Positions 5,319-14,457 are shown, counted from the first letter of the stretch. The stretch: DNA of 23,892 nt from Chitinophagaceae bacterium UBA2793 (GCA_002352045.1 DEHT01000055.1:29763-53654); one strand, 5' to 3'. A program made the numbers and translations. The notes: a model not told the origin generated them from the letters alone.

Positions 5319-8252
5319 TTAGTATCCAAAAATTTCCTCCAGGCTTAATTGTTTAAGCTCGCCTAGTTTTTCAAGATCTTCTTTTTTCACATTGGCTTCC
5401 GAAGCTACAATAGCGTAAGTATAAGCTTTGTTGGCCAATCGCTTTCCATGAAATGCCTTTAAGTCGGCAAAAGAAATTTTGTCAATAGCGGCATATTTTT
5501 TTATGCGAATATCTTCTGACAATCCCTTTTGCTCCGCATCCAAAAAGTTGGAGATAATGGCATCCTGGGTTATGCGTTGCGTTTCTATATCTTTCTTTAC
5601 ACTTGCTTTTGCAAAATCAATATTTGATTGAATTTCGGGCAAATTGTTAAGCAGTTCGTTCATAGCCGTAGTTGCCTCATTAAATTTATCGGCCTGGCTA
5701 CCTACGTATGCTAAGGTAAAAAAGGGATCTTCCTTTTTTTCGGGAGTTAGGTAGTATGCAAATGTTGAATAAGCCAGAGCTTTTGACTCACGAATAGTTT
5801 GAAAAACAACTGCACCCATTCCACCGCCAAAATAATTGTTGAACACATCTATAATGGGCGTTTCGCCTGCATCAAATTGTTCATTGTTTTTAATCCACCT
5901 GGTTTCAGCCTGCACCATTTTATAATTGGCAAATAACACTTTATTGCTTGTTTGTTGTATTGGAATAAAAACTGCTTTGTGGGGAGCAGGAGTAAAGCTT
6001 GCAGGCATTTTGTGCAATTTTTTTAAAGAAGCAGTAAGTGCTGTTAAAGGTAAGGGGCCATAATACAATACCTGGTGAGTATAGTTATTTAAGTGCTGTA
6101 ATTTTTCAACCAATTCGGACGATGTAATGTTTTGCAACTCATCGTTGGATAAAGCTGTGTTGAACGGGTTTTTAGCTCCATATCTTGCATAAGCAGTTAA
6201 GCCATTCATTATACTGCCTTTGTTTGCCTTTGCATCGGTTCTTGCCTTTGTAATTCTTGCTTTTAAGGCAGTTAAAGCAGCATCATCCGCCCGGCAATTT
6301 GCCAGTAGATTTTCAAATAATGTAACAGCCTGATTAAAGTTTTCCTGAAGTCCTTCAATGCTTACAGTTGTATATTCGGCTCCTGCACTTATATTAAAAC
6401 TGCAGGCAATTTTGTAAAATTCTTTGGTAATTTCTTCAGCCGATTTTTTATCGGTGCCTAAAAATGAAAGGTATTGTGCGGCTATAGACATTTTTTTATC
6501 GTTCCAGGTTCCTATATCGAATCGGTAACTCATTCGGAAAATGCTATTGGCTTTGTTTTGCACATACAATACTCTTGCTGCACCAATTTTGCTTTTTTGT
6601 AAATCTTTTGAATAATTAACCCATACCGGTTTTGCAGAAGTAGCCGGCATTGCATTTACTGTTTTTACAAATGGCGATTGTTGGTTACTGTTAGTTTCTA
6701 CCGGCGTTATGGATGGTTTGTCAACTTTTACAATATTCTTGTCTTCACCTTTTCTTTTGTAAACAGCCACATAATTGTTTTGCAGGTATTTGTTGGCAAA
6801 AGCTACCAGCTCAGCCTTGGTAATTTTTGATAATCTGTCCACATAGGCTACCTGGTTTTTCCAGTCTTCTTCACTGGTAAAAGATGAATAAAGCATATTG
6901 GCTCTTGAGCCGTAGCTTTCAGAAGCAAGAATGATATTCTTTTTAAGATTGTTGATAATAGAAGCTATTAATGCATCGTCAAAATTGCCTTTTTTAAGGT
7001 TTTCAATTTCGCCCAACATCAGGTTTTTAACTTCTTCCAGAGATTGCCCCTGGGTAGCTGCACCGCTCATATACAATATGCCATAGTCAATCAAAGTAAA
7101 TGCTGATGCTCCTGCCCTTAAGAGTTTTTGTTTTTTCACTAAGTTGAGGTCCATTAAACCGGCCTTGCCATTGGTTAGAATTTGGCCTACTAAATCGGCC
7201 AGCAATACATCTTTGTCTTTATTGCCGGGTAAGCGAAAACCCAGGGTTACATTTTCTGCATCGGGGCCTACCACTTCTACTTCAATGGGCGCAGCAATAG
7301 GAGCTTCGGGAGCAAATGTATATTTTGGAACCGGTTTGCTTTGCATGTATGAAAATGCATTGGCAATTTTGCCAATTACAACATCGGGGTTAAAATCGCC
7401 ACTCCAAACAATGGCCATATTATTGGGAACATAGTAAGTGTTGTAGTATTTTCTAATTTCAACAAGCGAAGGGTTTTTTAAATGTTCAATGGTACCAATG
7501 GTTGTTTGCTGGCCATAGTTATGGTTTTTCAGCAATTCGCTGAATAGTTTTTCATTTACTTTTCTTCCATCGTTATCCAATGAGCGGTTTTTTTCTTCGT
7601 AAACCGCTTCTAATTCCGTATGAAAAATGCGAAGTATTGGGTTGCGGAATCGTTCTGCTTCCACCGCCAAAAATTTATCTATTGAAGTAGTAGGGATGTC
7701 GGCATAATAAACCGTTTCTTCAAATGAAGTATGTGCATTAATGCCCTGGGCTCCCATTGCAGCCATCAATTTATCGTACTCGTTGGCAATAGCATACTTA
7801 CTGGCAACACCCGATACCGAGTCAATTTGATGGTAAATAAATTTTCGCTGAGCAGAATCTTTTGTTTTGTTGTATTGTTCATACAATGCATCAATCTTAT
7901 CGAGTTCGGGTTTTTCTTTTTCCCAGTTAAGTGTACCATATTTATCGGTTCCTTTAAAAACCATGTGTTCCAAATAATGTGCTAAGCCGGTATTGCTGGC
8001 AGGGTCGGTTTTGCTACCTGCTTTTATCGCAATGTAAGATTGAATACGGGGCTCTTTATTGGTTGGACTTAAAATTACCGTCAATCCATTTTTCAATTTG
8101 TAAAACCTTGTTTTCATGGGATCGTTGGTTACATACCGATAGGTATATCCACCGGATGTGGCTTCTTTCCATTCAAACTTTGAAGACTGTGCCAATGCTC
8201 CGGTACTTACCAGGCTTAAGGCAACAATCGCCATTTTTCCGAATAATTGCAT
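5319..8252 (-). CDS. secreted M16 family zinc metallopeptidase
   Basis: This 977-residue protein has a signal peptide (MQLFGKMAIVALSLVSTGALAQ) and two tandem M16 halves, as in pitrilysin-type enzymes. The inverted zinc motif HxxEH is HYLEH (92-96) in LAHYLEHMVFKGT. The third ligand is probably Glu213 in HTELEAVYEEKNR. The C-terminal half carries the inactive-half signature FGGGMGAVVFQTIRESKALAYS. Between the zinc motif and the third ligand there is an insert rich in charged residues (about 103-165). It should degrade peptides in the periplasm or at the outer membrane. The gene is monocistronic in appearance: it converges on the histidine kinase and diverges from the hydrolase gene. The natural substrate cannot be deduced. 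Confidence 0.93.
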   Translation of the reverse strand: MQLFGKMAIVALSLVSTGALAQSSKFEWKEATSGGYTYRYVTNDPMKTRFYKLKNGLTVILSPTNKEPRIQSYIAIKAGSKTDPASNTGLAHYLEHMVFKGTDKYGTLNWEKEKPELDKIDALYEQYNKTKDSAQRKFIYHQIDSVSGVASKYAIANEYDKLMAAMGAQGINAHTSFEETVYYADIPTTSIDKFLAVEAERFRNPILRIFHTELEAVYEEKNRSLDNDGRKVNEKLFSELLKNHNYGQQTTIGTIEHLKNPSLVEIRKYYNTYYVPNNMAIVWSGDFNPDVVIGKIANAFSYMQSKPVPKYTFAPEAPIAAPIEVEVVGPDAENVTLGFRLPGNKDKDVLLADLVGQILTNGKAGLMDLNLVKKQKLLRAGASAFTLIDYGILYMSGAATQGQSLEEVKNLMLGEIENLKKGNFDDALIASIINNLKKNIILASESYGSRANMLYSSFTSEEDWKNQVAYVDRLSKITKAELVAFANKYLQNNYVAVYKRKGEDKNIVKVDKPSITPVETNSNQQSPFVKTVNAMPATSAKPVWVNYSKDLQKSKIGAARVLYVQNKANSIFRMSYRFDIGTWNDKKMSIAAQYLSFLGTDKKSAEEITKEFYKIACSFNISAGAEYTTVSIEGLQENFNQAVTLFENLLANCRADDAALTALKARITKARTDAKANKGSIMNGLTAYARYGAKNPFNTALSNDELQNITSSELVEKLQHLNNYTHQVLYYGPLPLTALTASLKKLHKMPASFTPAPHKAVFIPIQQTSNKVLFANYKMVQAETRWIKNNEQFDAGETPIIDVFNNYFGGGMGAVVFQTIRESKALAYSTFAYYLTPEKKEDPFFTLAYVGSQADKFNEATTAMNELLNNLPEIQSNIDFAKASVKKDIETQRITQDAIISNFLDAEQKGLSEDIRIKKYAAIDKISFADLKAFHGKRLANKAYTYAIVASEANVKKEDLEKLGELKQLSLEEIFGY

Positions 8253-8360
8253 GAGTATAAATTTTATTTTTTTAAGGGTTGTAAAAATAAGAATTCTATA
8301 TGGGATTGATTTACCGTTTGTATATTGAATAAAGGTAATTTTGAAACTTAAATTAACTGA

Positions 8361-9296
8361 ATGAAAAAGGGCTTGAAATTTTTTTTAAAATGGATACTGG
8401 CGTTGTTTATTCTTTTAAATATGGTGGTTTTTTTTCATGCTTATAAATTCACGCATTTTTATAATACCGGTGAAATAGAAATTAAAGCGGCTGCTGCTAA
8501 AACCGGTTGGGAAAAAACCAAGGAATTACTGTTTGGTATAAACGCAGTAAAACAATTCAACACTAAACCCGATACCGTTTTTTCAGCACAATATTTTAAA
8601 ACAAAATCGGGATTGAAATTAGAAGCCTGGATTTTGGAAGTAGATTCAGCACTTGGAACTGTTGCCTTATTCCATGGACATGGGGGCAAAAAATCTTCGT
8701 TATTAAATGAAGCGGCTGAATTTAGAAAACTGGGGTATAATACAATTTTGCTCGACTTTAGAGCACATGGCAATAGTGAAGGCAATACCTGTACTATTGG
8801 GTACAAAGAAGTAGAAGACGTAAAACTGGTTTATGATTATTTGATTTCGAAGGGCGAAAAAAATATAGTATTGTATGGCGTTTCTTTGGGAGCTGCCACT
8901 ATTTCAAAAGCAATACATGATTATGCCTTGCAACCTTCAAAAGTAATTTTAGATATGCCATTTGCCGAATTGAGTACAGCCGTTACAGGCAGATTAAAAT
9001 TAATGAAGCTTCCTCCGCATCCACTGGGCACCATGCTTTGCTTTTGGGGCGGTGTGCAAAACGGTTTTTGGGCATTTAACCATAAGCCTTATGAATATGT
9101 TCGCTCCATTAACTGTCCGGTACTCTTGCAAAGAGGTTTAAACGATCCCAGGGTAACGCAGGAAGAAACAAATAAAATTTATGCAAATATTTACAGCCCC
9201 AAGAGAATGGTGCTTTACAAAAATAGCGCTCACGAATCGCTCTGCAATAAAGAGAACGAAAAATGGGTAGCGGCTGTACAAGCTTTTTTACAATAA
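8361..9296 (+). CDS. membrane-anchored alpha/beta hydrolase
   Basis: This 311-residue protein has an N-terminal membrane helix (about 8-27, FLKWILALFILLNMVVFFHA) followed by a single alpha/beta hydrolase domain. The oxyanion region is HGHGG (105-109). The nucleophile is Ser175 in GVSLG, and the probable acid and base are Asp262 (RGLNDPRV) and His291 (NSAHES). The layout resembles the serine-aminopeptidase-like (S33) or YqkD-type hydrolases tethered to the cytoplasmic membrane. The substrate is unknown. Its stop TAA (9294-9296) overlaps the queA start by one base, so the two genes are translated together. That coupling probably reflects operon packing and not a shared pathway. Confidence 0.88.
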   Translation: MKKGLKFFLKWILALFILLNMVVFFHAYKFTHFYNTGEIEIKAAAAKTGWEKTKELLFGINAVKQFNTKPDTVFSAQYFKTKSGLKLEAWILEVDSALGTVALFHGHGGKKSSLLNEAAEFRKLGYNTILLDFRAHGNSEGNTCTIGYKEVEDVKLVYDYLISKGEKNIVLYGVSLGAATISKAIHDYALQPSKVILDMPFAELSTAVTGRLKLMKLPPHPLGTMLCFWGGVQNGFWAFNHKPYEYVRSINCPVLLQRGLNDPRVTQEETNKIYANIYSPKRMVLYKNSAHESLCNKENEKWVAAVQAFLQ

Positions 9297-10537
9297 TGAA
9301 TCCACAAAATATTTCCATTTTAGATTACACTTACGAGTTGCCCAACGAAAGGATTGCGATGCATCCTTTGAAGCAGAGAGACGCATCAAAATTATTGCTG
9401 TATAAAAATGGAGCAATAGAAGAAACCGTTTTTTCGTCAATATCTGCACATATTCCAAACGATGCTTTACTGGTTACTAACAATAGCAAAGTAATTAATG
9501 CAAGAATTATTTTTCAAAAATCTTCCGGTGCAAAAATTGAAATTTTTTGCCTGGAGCCCCTGGGAAATATTAAAGAATATCAAACCGTGATGGCTACTAC
9601 CGGAGTTTCGCAATGGAAATGTTTGGTGGGTGGTGCAGCCAAATGGAAAGAAGAATTTTTAGAAAAAACTATTGAAGTAAATGCTGCTCCCGTACAACTA
9701 AATGCAAAACTAATAGGCAGGAAAGAAGATGCGTACCATGTGGAGTTTAGCTGGCAACCGGCATACTATTCCTTTGCAGAAGTTATATCGGCAGCGGGTT
9801 GTGTTCCATTACCACCATACATCAAACGCAATGCGGAGGAGGAAGACGGCAGCCGCTACCAAACAGTTTTTGCCAAAGTAGAAGGTTCGGTAGCCGCTCC
9901 CACAGCAGGCTTGCACTTTACCGAAAATATTTTTAAAGAATTGCTTCACAAAAATGTACAGCAAACCAATGTTACCTTGCATGTAGGCGCTGGTACTTTT
10001 AAGCCGGTAAAAGCGGCTACTATGGAGCAACACGGTATGCATGCAGAGTATATTGATGTGAACATAGATGCCGTAGAGCAACTCAAAAATAAAATAGGCA
10101 GCATTGTTGCCGTGGGTACCACAGCTTGCAGAACCATAGAAACCCTGTATTGGCTGGGCGTAAAAGTTTATTTAAATCCACTTGAAAAAAGTCTTTCACT
10201 GGGTCAATGGGATGTTTACAATGAGCCACTGTTAAATGCAAATGTTTCGGCAGAAAATGCATTGAACGCATTGCAAGTTTGGATGAAAAATAATAGGCTT
10301 AAAAACATTTTTACTCAAACTCAATTAATGATAGCACCGGGGTATGAGTTTAGATTGGTGAATATGCTGGTAACAAATTTTCATCAACCACAGTCAACCT
10401 TGTTGTTGTTGGTTGCCGCAGCCATAGGCAACGATTGGAAAAAAATGTATGATTACGCTTTGCAAAACAATTTTCGCTTTTTAAGTTATGGCGATGCTAA
10501 TTTGATATTTATCAATCAAAAAAATAAAGGGCAGTAA
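9296..10537 (+). CDS. queA: S-adenosylmethionine:tRNA ribosyltransferase-isomerase
   Basis: QueA transfers and isomerises the ribosyl group of S-adenosylmethionine onto 7-aminomethyl-7-deazaguanine in tRNA, giving epoxyqueuosine. Recognisable segments are YELPNERIAMHPLKQRDASKLL (near 13-34), NNSKVINAR (62-70, the TRVxxAR region), AAPTAGLHFT (about 200), VTLHVGAGTFKPV, and NFHQPQSTLLLLVAA (from Asn361). At 413 residues it is longer than the roughly 350 of proteobacterial QueA. The frame is open 33 bases further upstream, inside the hydrolase gene, but the ATG at 9296 gives the natural N-terminus and a one-base overlap. A terminator hairpin contains its stop codon. No other queuosine gene is in the window. 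Confidence 0.95.
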   Translation: MNPQNISILDYTYELPNERIAMHPLKQRDASKLLLYKNGAIEETVFSSISAHIPNDALLVTNNSKVINARIIFQKSSGAKIEIFCLEPLGNIKEYQTVMATTGVSQWKCLVGGAAKWKEEFLEKTIEVNAAPVQLNAKLIGRKEDAYHVEFSWQPAYYSFAEVISAAGCVPLPPYIKRNAEEEDGSRYQTVFAKVEGSVAAPTAGLHFTENIFKELLHKNVQQTNVTLHVGAGTFKPVKAATMEQHGMHAEYIDVNIDAVEQLKNKIGSIVAVGTTACRTIETLYWLGVKVYLNPLEKSLSLGQWDVYNEPLLNANVSAENALNALQVWMKNNRLKNIFTQTQLMIAPGYEFRLVNMLVTNFHQPQSTLLLLVAAAIGNDWKKMYDYALQNNFRFLSYGDANLIFINQKNKGQ

Positions 10538-10545
10538 TGCCCTTT
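10526..10545. terminator. terminator between queA and the L,D-transpeptidase
   Basis: AAAGGGC (10526-10532) pairs with GCCCTTT (10539-10545) around a six-base loop that contains the queA stop codon. T-rich sequence follows on the plus strand (TTTT), and on the minus strand the hairpin runs into TTTATTTTTTT, so it can serve both converging genes. Confidence 0.7.
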
Positions 10546-10568
10546 TATAGTTTGAATAATTTTTTTGA

Positions 10569-11126
10569 TTATGGTTGAATGGTTACTGGGGTGCCAATGG
10601 GAATGTAGTTGTACAAGTCTTTCATCTCACTGTATTTTACCGAAACACATCCATCGGTCCAGTTATAAAAATTATCAACGGTCCATTCTTCTTCCGGCCG
10701 GGTAGCATGTATGGCAATGCCATTTCCTATTTTGGCATTTTTAGGTATAAGGCCTTTTGATTTTCTTTCGTTAAACCTTCGGTAGCTTTCGTCATTAGGA
10801 TAATCCAACAATAACTCGGGCCCCCATTTGTTGTGTATTTTTTTTAATATAATTTTAAAAGTTCCGGTGGGGGTTCTTTTATCACCTTCCTTCATTTTAT
10901 CACTCAGATCTTTACTTCCAAAAACAATTGGGTAAGTGGCATACCAACCTTCATCGTCATATACTTTTAATTCATAATCGCTTTTGTCGATAATAATGTA
11001 ATAAGGATTGTTACTACTAACTTTTATCGATGGGCGATTAACAAATGCGGTAATTGTAACCAGGGAAAACAGAAATAAGAGAGCTAAAAAAAATTGCTGT
11101 TTCATTGCTTTGAGGTGGTTTTGCAT
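10569..11126 (-). CDS. L,D-transpeptidase (YkuD domain)
   Basis: This 185-residue exported protein has an N-terminal signal or anchor (MKQQFFLALLFLFSLVTITAF from the second Met) and a YkuD catalytic domain (about 42-184). The catalytic Cys160 sits in WTDGCVSV and the conserved His140 in GIAIHAT; the substrate-loop segment is DKRTPTGTFKI. Such enzymes form 3-3 cross-links in peptidoglycan or attach proteins to it. The SxGC signature appears here as TDGC, a common variant. Two starts are possible, 11126 or the internal ATG at 11105, and the second gives the cleaner signal peptide. It stands alone between queA and the methyltransferase. Confidence 0.9.
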   Translation of the reverse strand: MQNHLKAMKQQFFLALLFLFSLVTITAFVNRPSIKVSSNNPYYIIIDKSDYELKVYDDEGWYATYPIVFGSKDLSDKMKEGDKRTPTGTFKIILKKIHNKWGPELLLDYPNDESYRRFNERKSKGLIPKNAKIGNGIAIHATRPEEEWTVDNFYNWTDGCVSVKYSEMKDLYNYIPIGTPVTIQP

Positions 11127-11185
11127 AATTGGACAACGGCACTTAATGGTCGTTTATTTTATATGTATGAATAATTAACAAATAT

Positions 11186-11212
11186 CCGGCATTTAATTTT
11201 TTTTAAAGCCGG
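11186..11212 (-). terminator. weak hairpin at the end of the methyltransferase gene
   Basis: CCGGC (11186-11190) pairs with GCCGG (11208-11212), extended by TTTAA/TTAAA after a single bulged A. It contains the stop codon of the methyltransferase gene. The minus-strand continuation (ATATTTGTTAATT) is only moderately T-rich, so termination is uncertain. Confidence 0.3.
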
Positions 11213-12224
11213 TTAAAGTTATAAAGGGAGCAATTTTTATGCCCATTATTTTTATTAACAAATTCCTAAAATAATTGAAAATATGCTTAGGGGTTTTACC
11301 ATAAGCATCGTAAAAACCATTGCTCAGCTCTAATTGAAACCCATGTGCCGAATAAATAATATTGTATTCATTCAAGGTCAATATTCTTTCCGACCAACTG
11401 CCTGTTATTGGATGGCAGGTATTCCAAAGGTCTTGTGGAGCTGCAGGCCATTCGCCTAATGTATGATAGCGTTGCACTTCGGCTTCAATATCATCTTTTA
11501 TTTTTCCTCTTGTAAGCTGAGCCAATTTCAAAATAATGTTTTCGGGCAAGCCCGGCAACATAGTTTCAATAATATTTTTTCGCATTTGCAAATAGGGCAG
11601 ATGCGATTCTTCTCCTGCCAGTTCAAAGTCCGAAGGGTGACCTCCTTCTAACTCGTCGTGCAATTGCATGGCTATTAGCTTTCTTAATTTTAAAAAATTT
11701 TTTGGGTTAGATGCTGTGGTAAACACCGTTACCATTTGTGAGTTTAATTGTTTCAATGAAGAAAAAAAATGCGACAGGTTGTAAATATGTTCAATTACAT
11801 CGGTACCAATGGTACAATCAATTTTTTCTTCCGGAAAATTATTTTTAAAATCATCAGTTCCACCATGTATAAATCCATCAACCTGCAATTGAAGTTTAGC
11901 GGCAGTATTTTTTGATGCTTCAATAAAGTTGATAGCAGTGTCGCATAAAAAAACTTTTTTGCAGCCACAATACTTTGCAAACATTCCCAGCAAGCCATTC
12001 CCACTTCCATAATCAATCAAAGAAATTTCTTCAATGGATTTTTGTGAATGTTGAATGGCTAATTCTAAAACCGTGGCATAAATATTTAAATAGTAAATTT
12101 TGTGCCGGATGAGGTATTGCAAATAACGATTGCTGTATGCACTCATGGCTTCATCTGTACTGCCAAGCTGCTCAAGTAATGGAGCAAATGAAACAATCTT
12201 AGTTTTGAAAAAAGGGGAAGCCAT
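11193..12224 (-). CDS. class I SAM-dependent methyltransferase
   Basis: This 343-residue cytoplasmic protein has a Rossmann-type methyltransferase domain. Motif I is LIDYGSGNGLLG (69-80), followed by the acidic end of strand 2 (FLCDTA, about 92-97) and a motif IV-like region CTIGTDVIEHIYNLSHF. The family's usual 'DVxEHI' pattern is clear. The N-terminal 60 residues and the long C-terminal 170 residues, including a HPSDFE segment and a basic hydrophobic end, are not familiar to me. The substrate is unknown; small molecules, lipids or sugars are all possible. The start at 12224 lies only 18 bases past the terminator hairpin of the preceding operon, so it needs its own promoter or readthrough. 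Confidence 0.8.
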   Translation of the reverse strand: MASPFFKTKIVSFAPLLEQLGSTDEAMSAYSNRYLQYLIRHKIYYLNIYATVLELAIQHSQKSIEEISLIDYGSGNGLLGMFAKYCGCKKVFLCDTAINFIEASKNTAAKLQLQVDGFIHGGTDDFKNNFPEEKIDCTIGTDVIEHIYNLSHFFSSLKQLNSQMVTVFTTASNPKNFLKLRKLIAMQLHDELEGGHPSDFELAGEESHLPYLQMRKNIIETMLPGLPENIILKLAQLTRGKIKDDIEAEVQRYHTLGEWPAAPQDLWNTCHPITGSWSERILTLNEYNIIYSAHGFQLELSNGFYDAYGKTPKHIFNYFRNLLIKIMGIKIAPFITLTGFKKN

Positions 12225-12242
12225 GAACGCAAAATAATAAAA

Positions 12243-12277
12243 AACCTTCCATAGCTGTTCAGTTGCTATGGAAGGTT
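12243..12277 (-). terminator. strong intrinsic terminator of the sigma / anti-sigma / beta-barrel operon
   Basis: A perfect 13-bp stem (12243-12255 with 12265-12277, core CCTTCCATAGC/GCTATGGAAGG) with a nine-base loop. On the minus strand it is followed by TTTTTTATTATTTT, a classical intrinsic terminator, 16 bases after the beta-barrel gene. Confidence 0.88.
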
Positions 12278-12293
12278 AATCATTTTGAATATT

Positions 12294-13169
12294 TTATAAG
12301 TTGCCAAATCGGAAGCCTACGGTAAATGGTCTCATATCGAGGCTGTGTTCGTACATAGATTTAGGACTATAGCTACCATATAATTTTACAGGGCCCAGGC
12401 CAAGTTCGGCTATGTACGAAAGTTTAAATCGTTCCATATCATATTCGCCCTTGTTTTTGTCTTTACCACGAGCATCGCTTTTTTGTTTATTGCGTTGGCT
12501 GTACAAGTACCCTGCACTTACACCTGCACTAAGCCTTATTCCTTTGTTGCCCGCATTGGGGTTGCTGGTAAAGTTTAGCATTAAAGGAACTGTAAGGTAA
12601 TCGGCAGCCAATTTGTTTTTACTAAACGAAATAGAATCTCTAAAAATAAACGGTTCATTGGTTTGTGTTCCTCCGCTATAAGGAATTACACCAGCCTCTC
12701 TGTAGCTCAAAGGAGTTTTGTACCGATAGTTGTTTAGTTCGAGGCCCAATCCGTATTTAAGGTTGAGGTAATTGTTTACTAAGCTTAAGCGCTGCATTAC
12801 AAACCATATATTTACGTTTACACTTTTTCCTGCCTTAAGTTTAAAATCGCTTTTGGCAAAGGCCGGGTAGCCGGGTCTGTTTACCAAATATGAGCCTGCG
12901 CCGGAGTAATCTGTTTGGTCGTTATAATTTGCAAAGCCTAAGTCCAACACAAACCAATTGGTACTTACTTTTGAATTGTATTTTTGTTTACGGCCAAAAC
13001 TTACAGATACGCTGCTATCGGAACCGGTTTCTTTTTTCCCTTTTTTTACAATAATGATATTGCCAATACGTATGGTATCTTTTTTTTGGGTTGCAACTTC
13101 GGTGCTGTCTTGGGCGGTGCTGTTTAGGTAAAACAAAGCAGTGGCCAAAAGGAGGGTAATCTTCTTCAT
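12294..13169 (-). CDS. outer-membrane beta-barrel protein
   Basis: This 291-residue protein has a clear signal peptide (MKKITLLLATALFYLNSTAQ) and then a short charged segment. The rest alternates short hydrophobic and aromatic strands with polar turns (for example SVNVNIWFVMQRLSLVNNYLNLKYGLGLELNNYRY), as in small 8- to 12-strand porin-like barrels of Bacteroidota (PorT / outer-membrane-beta-barrel type). It ends in MRPFTVGFRFGNL, with a C-terminal aromatic-rich strand. It is the last gene of the sigma / anti-sigma set, 30 bases downstream of the anti-sigma-like gene, and is followed by a strong terminator. Its exact function is unknown. Confidence 0.8.
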   Translation of the reverse strand: MKKITLLLATALFYLNSTAQDSTEVATQKKDTIRIGNIIIVKKGKKETGSDSSVSVSFGRKQKYNSKVSTNWFVLDLGFANYNDQTDYSGAGSYLVNRPGYPAFAKSDFKLKAGKSVNVNIWFVMQRLSLVNNYLNLKYGLGLELNNYRYKTPLSYREAGVIPYSGGTQTNEPFIFRDSISFSKNKLAADYLTVPLMLNFTSNPNAGNKGIRLSAGVSAGYLYSQRNKQKSDARGKDKNKGEYDMERFKLSYIAELGLGPVKLYGSYSPKSMYEHSLDMRPFTVGFRFGNL

Positions 13170-13199
13170 GATTTTACTTTTTAAATGAATAGTAGGTTA

Positions 13200-14366
13200 T
13201 TATTTTACTGCGAGTTCAAAGCCTGCAATTTTAAGGCTTTTGCCGGGCTTAACATTTGCCCTGCGTTCAATATTTCTTTTTAATTTCTTGAAGAAGATTC
13301 CGGCTTTTGTTCGGGTAATATCTTCTTCTTCCATCATTAAAACACTATTGTTGTTTTCATCAAATGTATAGGCTGCGGTTTGAGCATATTCATTTCGGTT
13401 AGCCCTAATGTTTACATCAATAATTTCTTTATTGACTTGGTTTATGCTGTTACCATGTTCAATATCCTGTTTATTAGTTTTATTGAGTTGAATGGCTACA
13501 TCATTTAAGGCAGGTAATGGCTCATTATTATTTGGCAACGGTTGTAATTGTTGTTGATGACTTTTTTTATTATGGTCATTAAGGGCAGCCATATCAACAG
13601 AATTTTCTTTTGGTAGCTGCTGAAATATTTTTGTATTATTCAAGTTCTGCTGTTTATTATTGGTACGGTTTGTATGGCTGTTAGTTACAGACAAATCTTT
13701 ATTTTTTGTTGGAATATTGTTAATGTCCTTTACGGCATTATTTTTTTCTTCGCTTTGATTGGAAATGATAACCGATGGATCAACAGTAGCAATATTATCT
13801 GTTGCTGCTTTTATTGATTGGTTGTTACTGTCTTTGGAGTTGTTCACAATATCACCCGGTTGAACGTAGTTGTTTCTATTGCTGAAGTAAGTAGCAATGT
13901 AAAAACCAAAGCCCAACAATACTGCAGCAGCCATCCAACGTACCATACCAATAGCAATAACTCTTCCTTTTTCTTTTTTATACAATAGTTGCTTGTTGGG
14001 GAAAGGAATAATTTCTGCTGAATCCAATTGTGCTTTTTGCAGAGATACCCATTCAGCTTTCAGCATATTGTTGTTGGCAATACTCTTTTGCAATTGCGTT
14101 TTTTCGGTGGCAGGTAGTTCATTGTCTAATTGTAACAACAATTTTTCAAGGTCTTCCTCACTTACTAAGGGCTTTAATAAACTGTCTTTAGCCTCAAAAG
14201 AAAAATTTTCTAATGGTAAAGTTGCTTGCTGCAATGCTTCCAACTCTTGTTGTAAATAAGGATATTGCCCCAAAAATTCTTTCACAGCATTGCGATCTGC
14301 GGCACTTAATTCATTGTCCACATACAGCAATAGCCATTGTTCGTAATTATTGAGGTTAATATTCAT
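13200..14366 (-). CDS. single-pass anti-sigma-like membrane protein with duplicated N-terminal module
   Basis: This 388-residue protein lies directly downstream of an ECF sigma gene. The cytoplasmic N-terminus carries two copies of a 39-residue module (12-50 and 76-114), each with LLLxxDNELxA and a later LxxExxxLQxAxL pattern. One membrane helix follows (about 138-160, AIGMVRWMAAAVLLGFGFYIATY). The outer part (165-330) is low-complexity, rich in Asn and Gln. The conserved-looking C-terminus contains TRTKAGIFFKKLKRNIERRANVK. The DNELxxxE pattern resembles the zinc-less anti-sigma domain found next to Bacteroidota sigma factors, so it probably holds the sigma factor at the membrane. No zinc-binding HxxxCxxC is present. 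A short hairpin (AACTGC/GCAGTT, 14378-14399) precedes the start. Confidence 0.7.
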   Translation of the reverse strand: MNINLNNYEQWLLLYVDNELSAADRNAVKEFLGQYPYLQQELEALQQATLPLENFSFEAKDSLLKPLVSEEDLEKLLLQLDNELPATEKTQLQKSIANNNMLKAEWVSLQKAQLDSAEIIPFPNKQLLYKKEKGRVIAIGMVRWMAAAVLLGFGFYIATYFSNRNNYVQPGDIVNNSKDSNNQSIKAATDNIATVDPSVIISNQSEEKNNAVKDINNIPTKNKDLSVTNSHTNRTNNKQQNLNNTKIFQQLPKENSVDMAALNDHNKKSHQQQLQPLPNNNEPLPALNDVAIQLNKTNKQDIEHGNSINQVNKEIIDVNIRANRNEYAQTAAYTFDENNNSVLMMEEEDITRTKAGIFFKKLKRNIERRANVKPGKSLKIAGFELAVK

Positions 14367-14457
14367 TTTTATATTTTAACTGCAATTTCTGCAGCAGTTT
14401 ATTAAAATTACTTTTTCAAATGACTGCATAAGATTTATCAAATTCAAAAAAGATGCA

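Noticed and set aside
8317..8343. TTTG and TAATTTTG upstream of the alpha/beta hydrolase as a promoter
   Set aside because: The -7 element fits, but the spacer is 15 bases, shorter than the usual 17-23, and no better TTG is present, so I did not list it.
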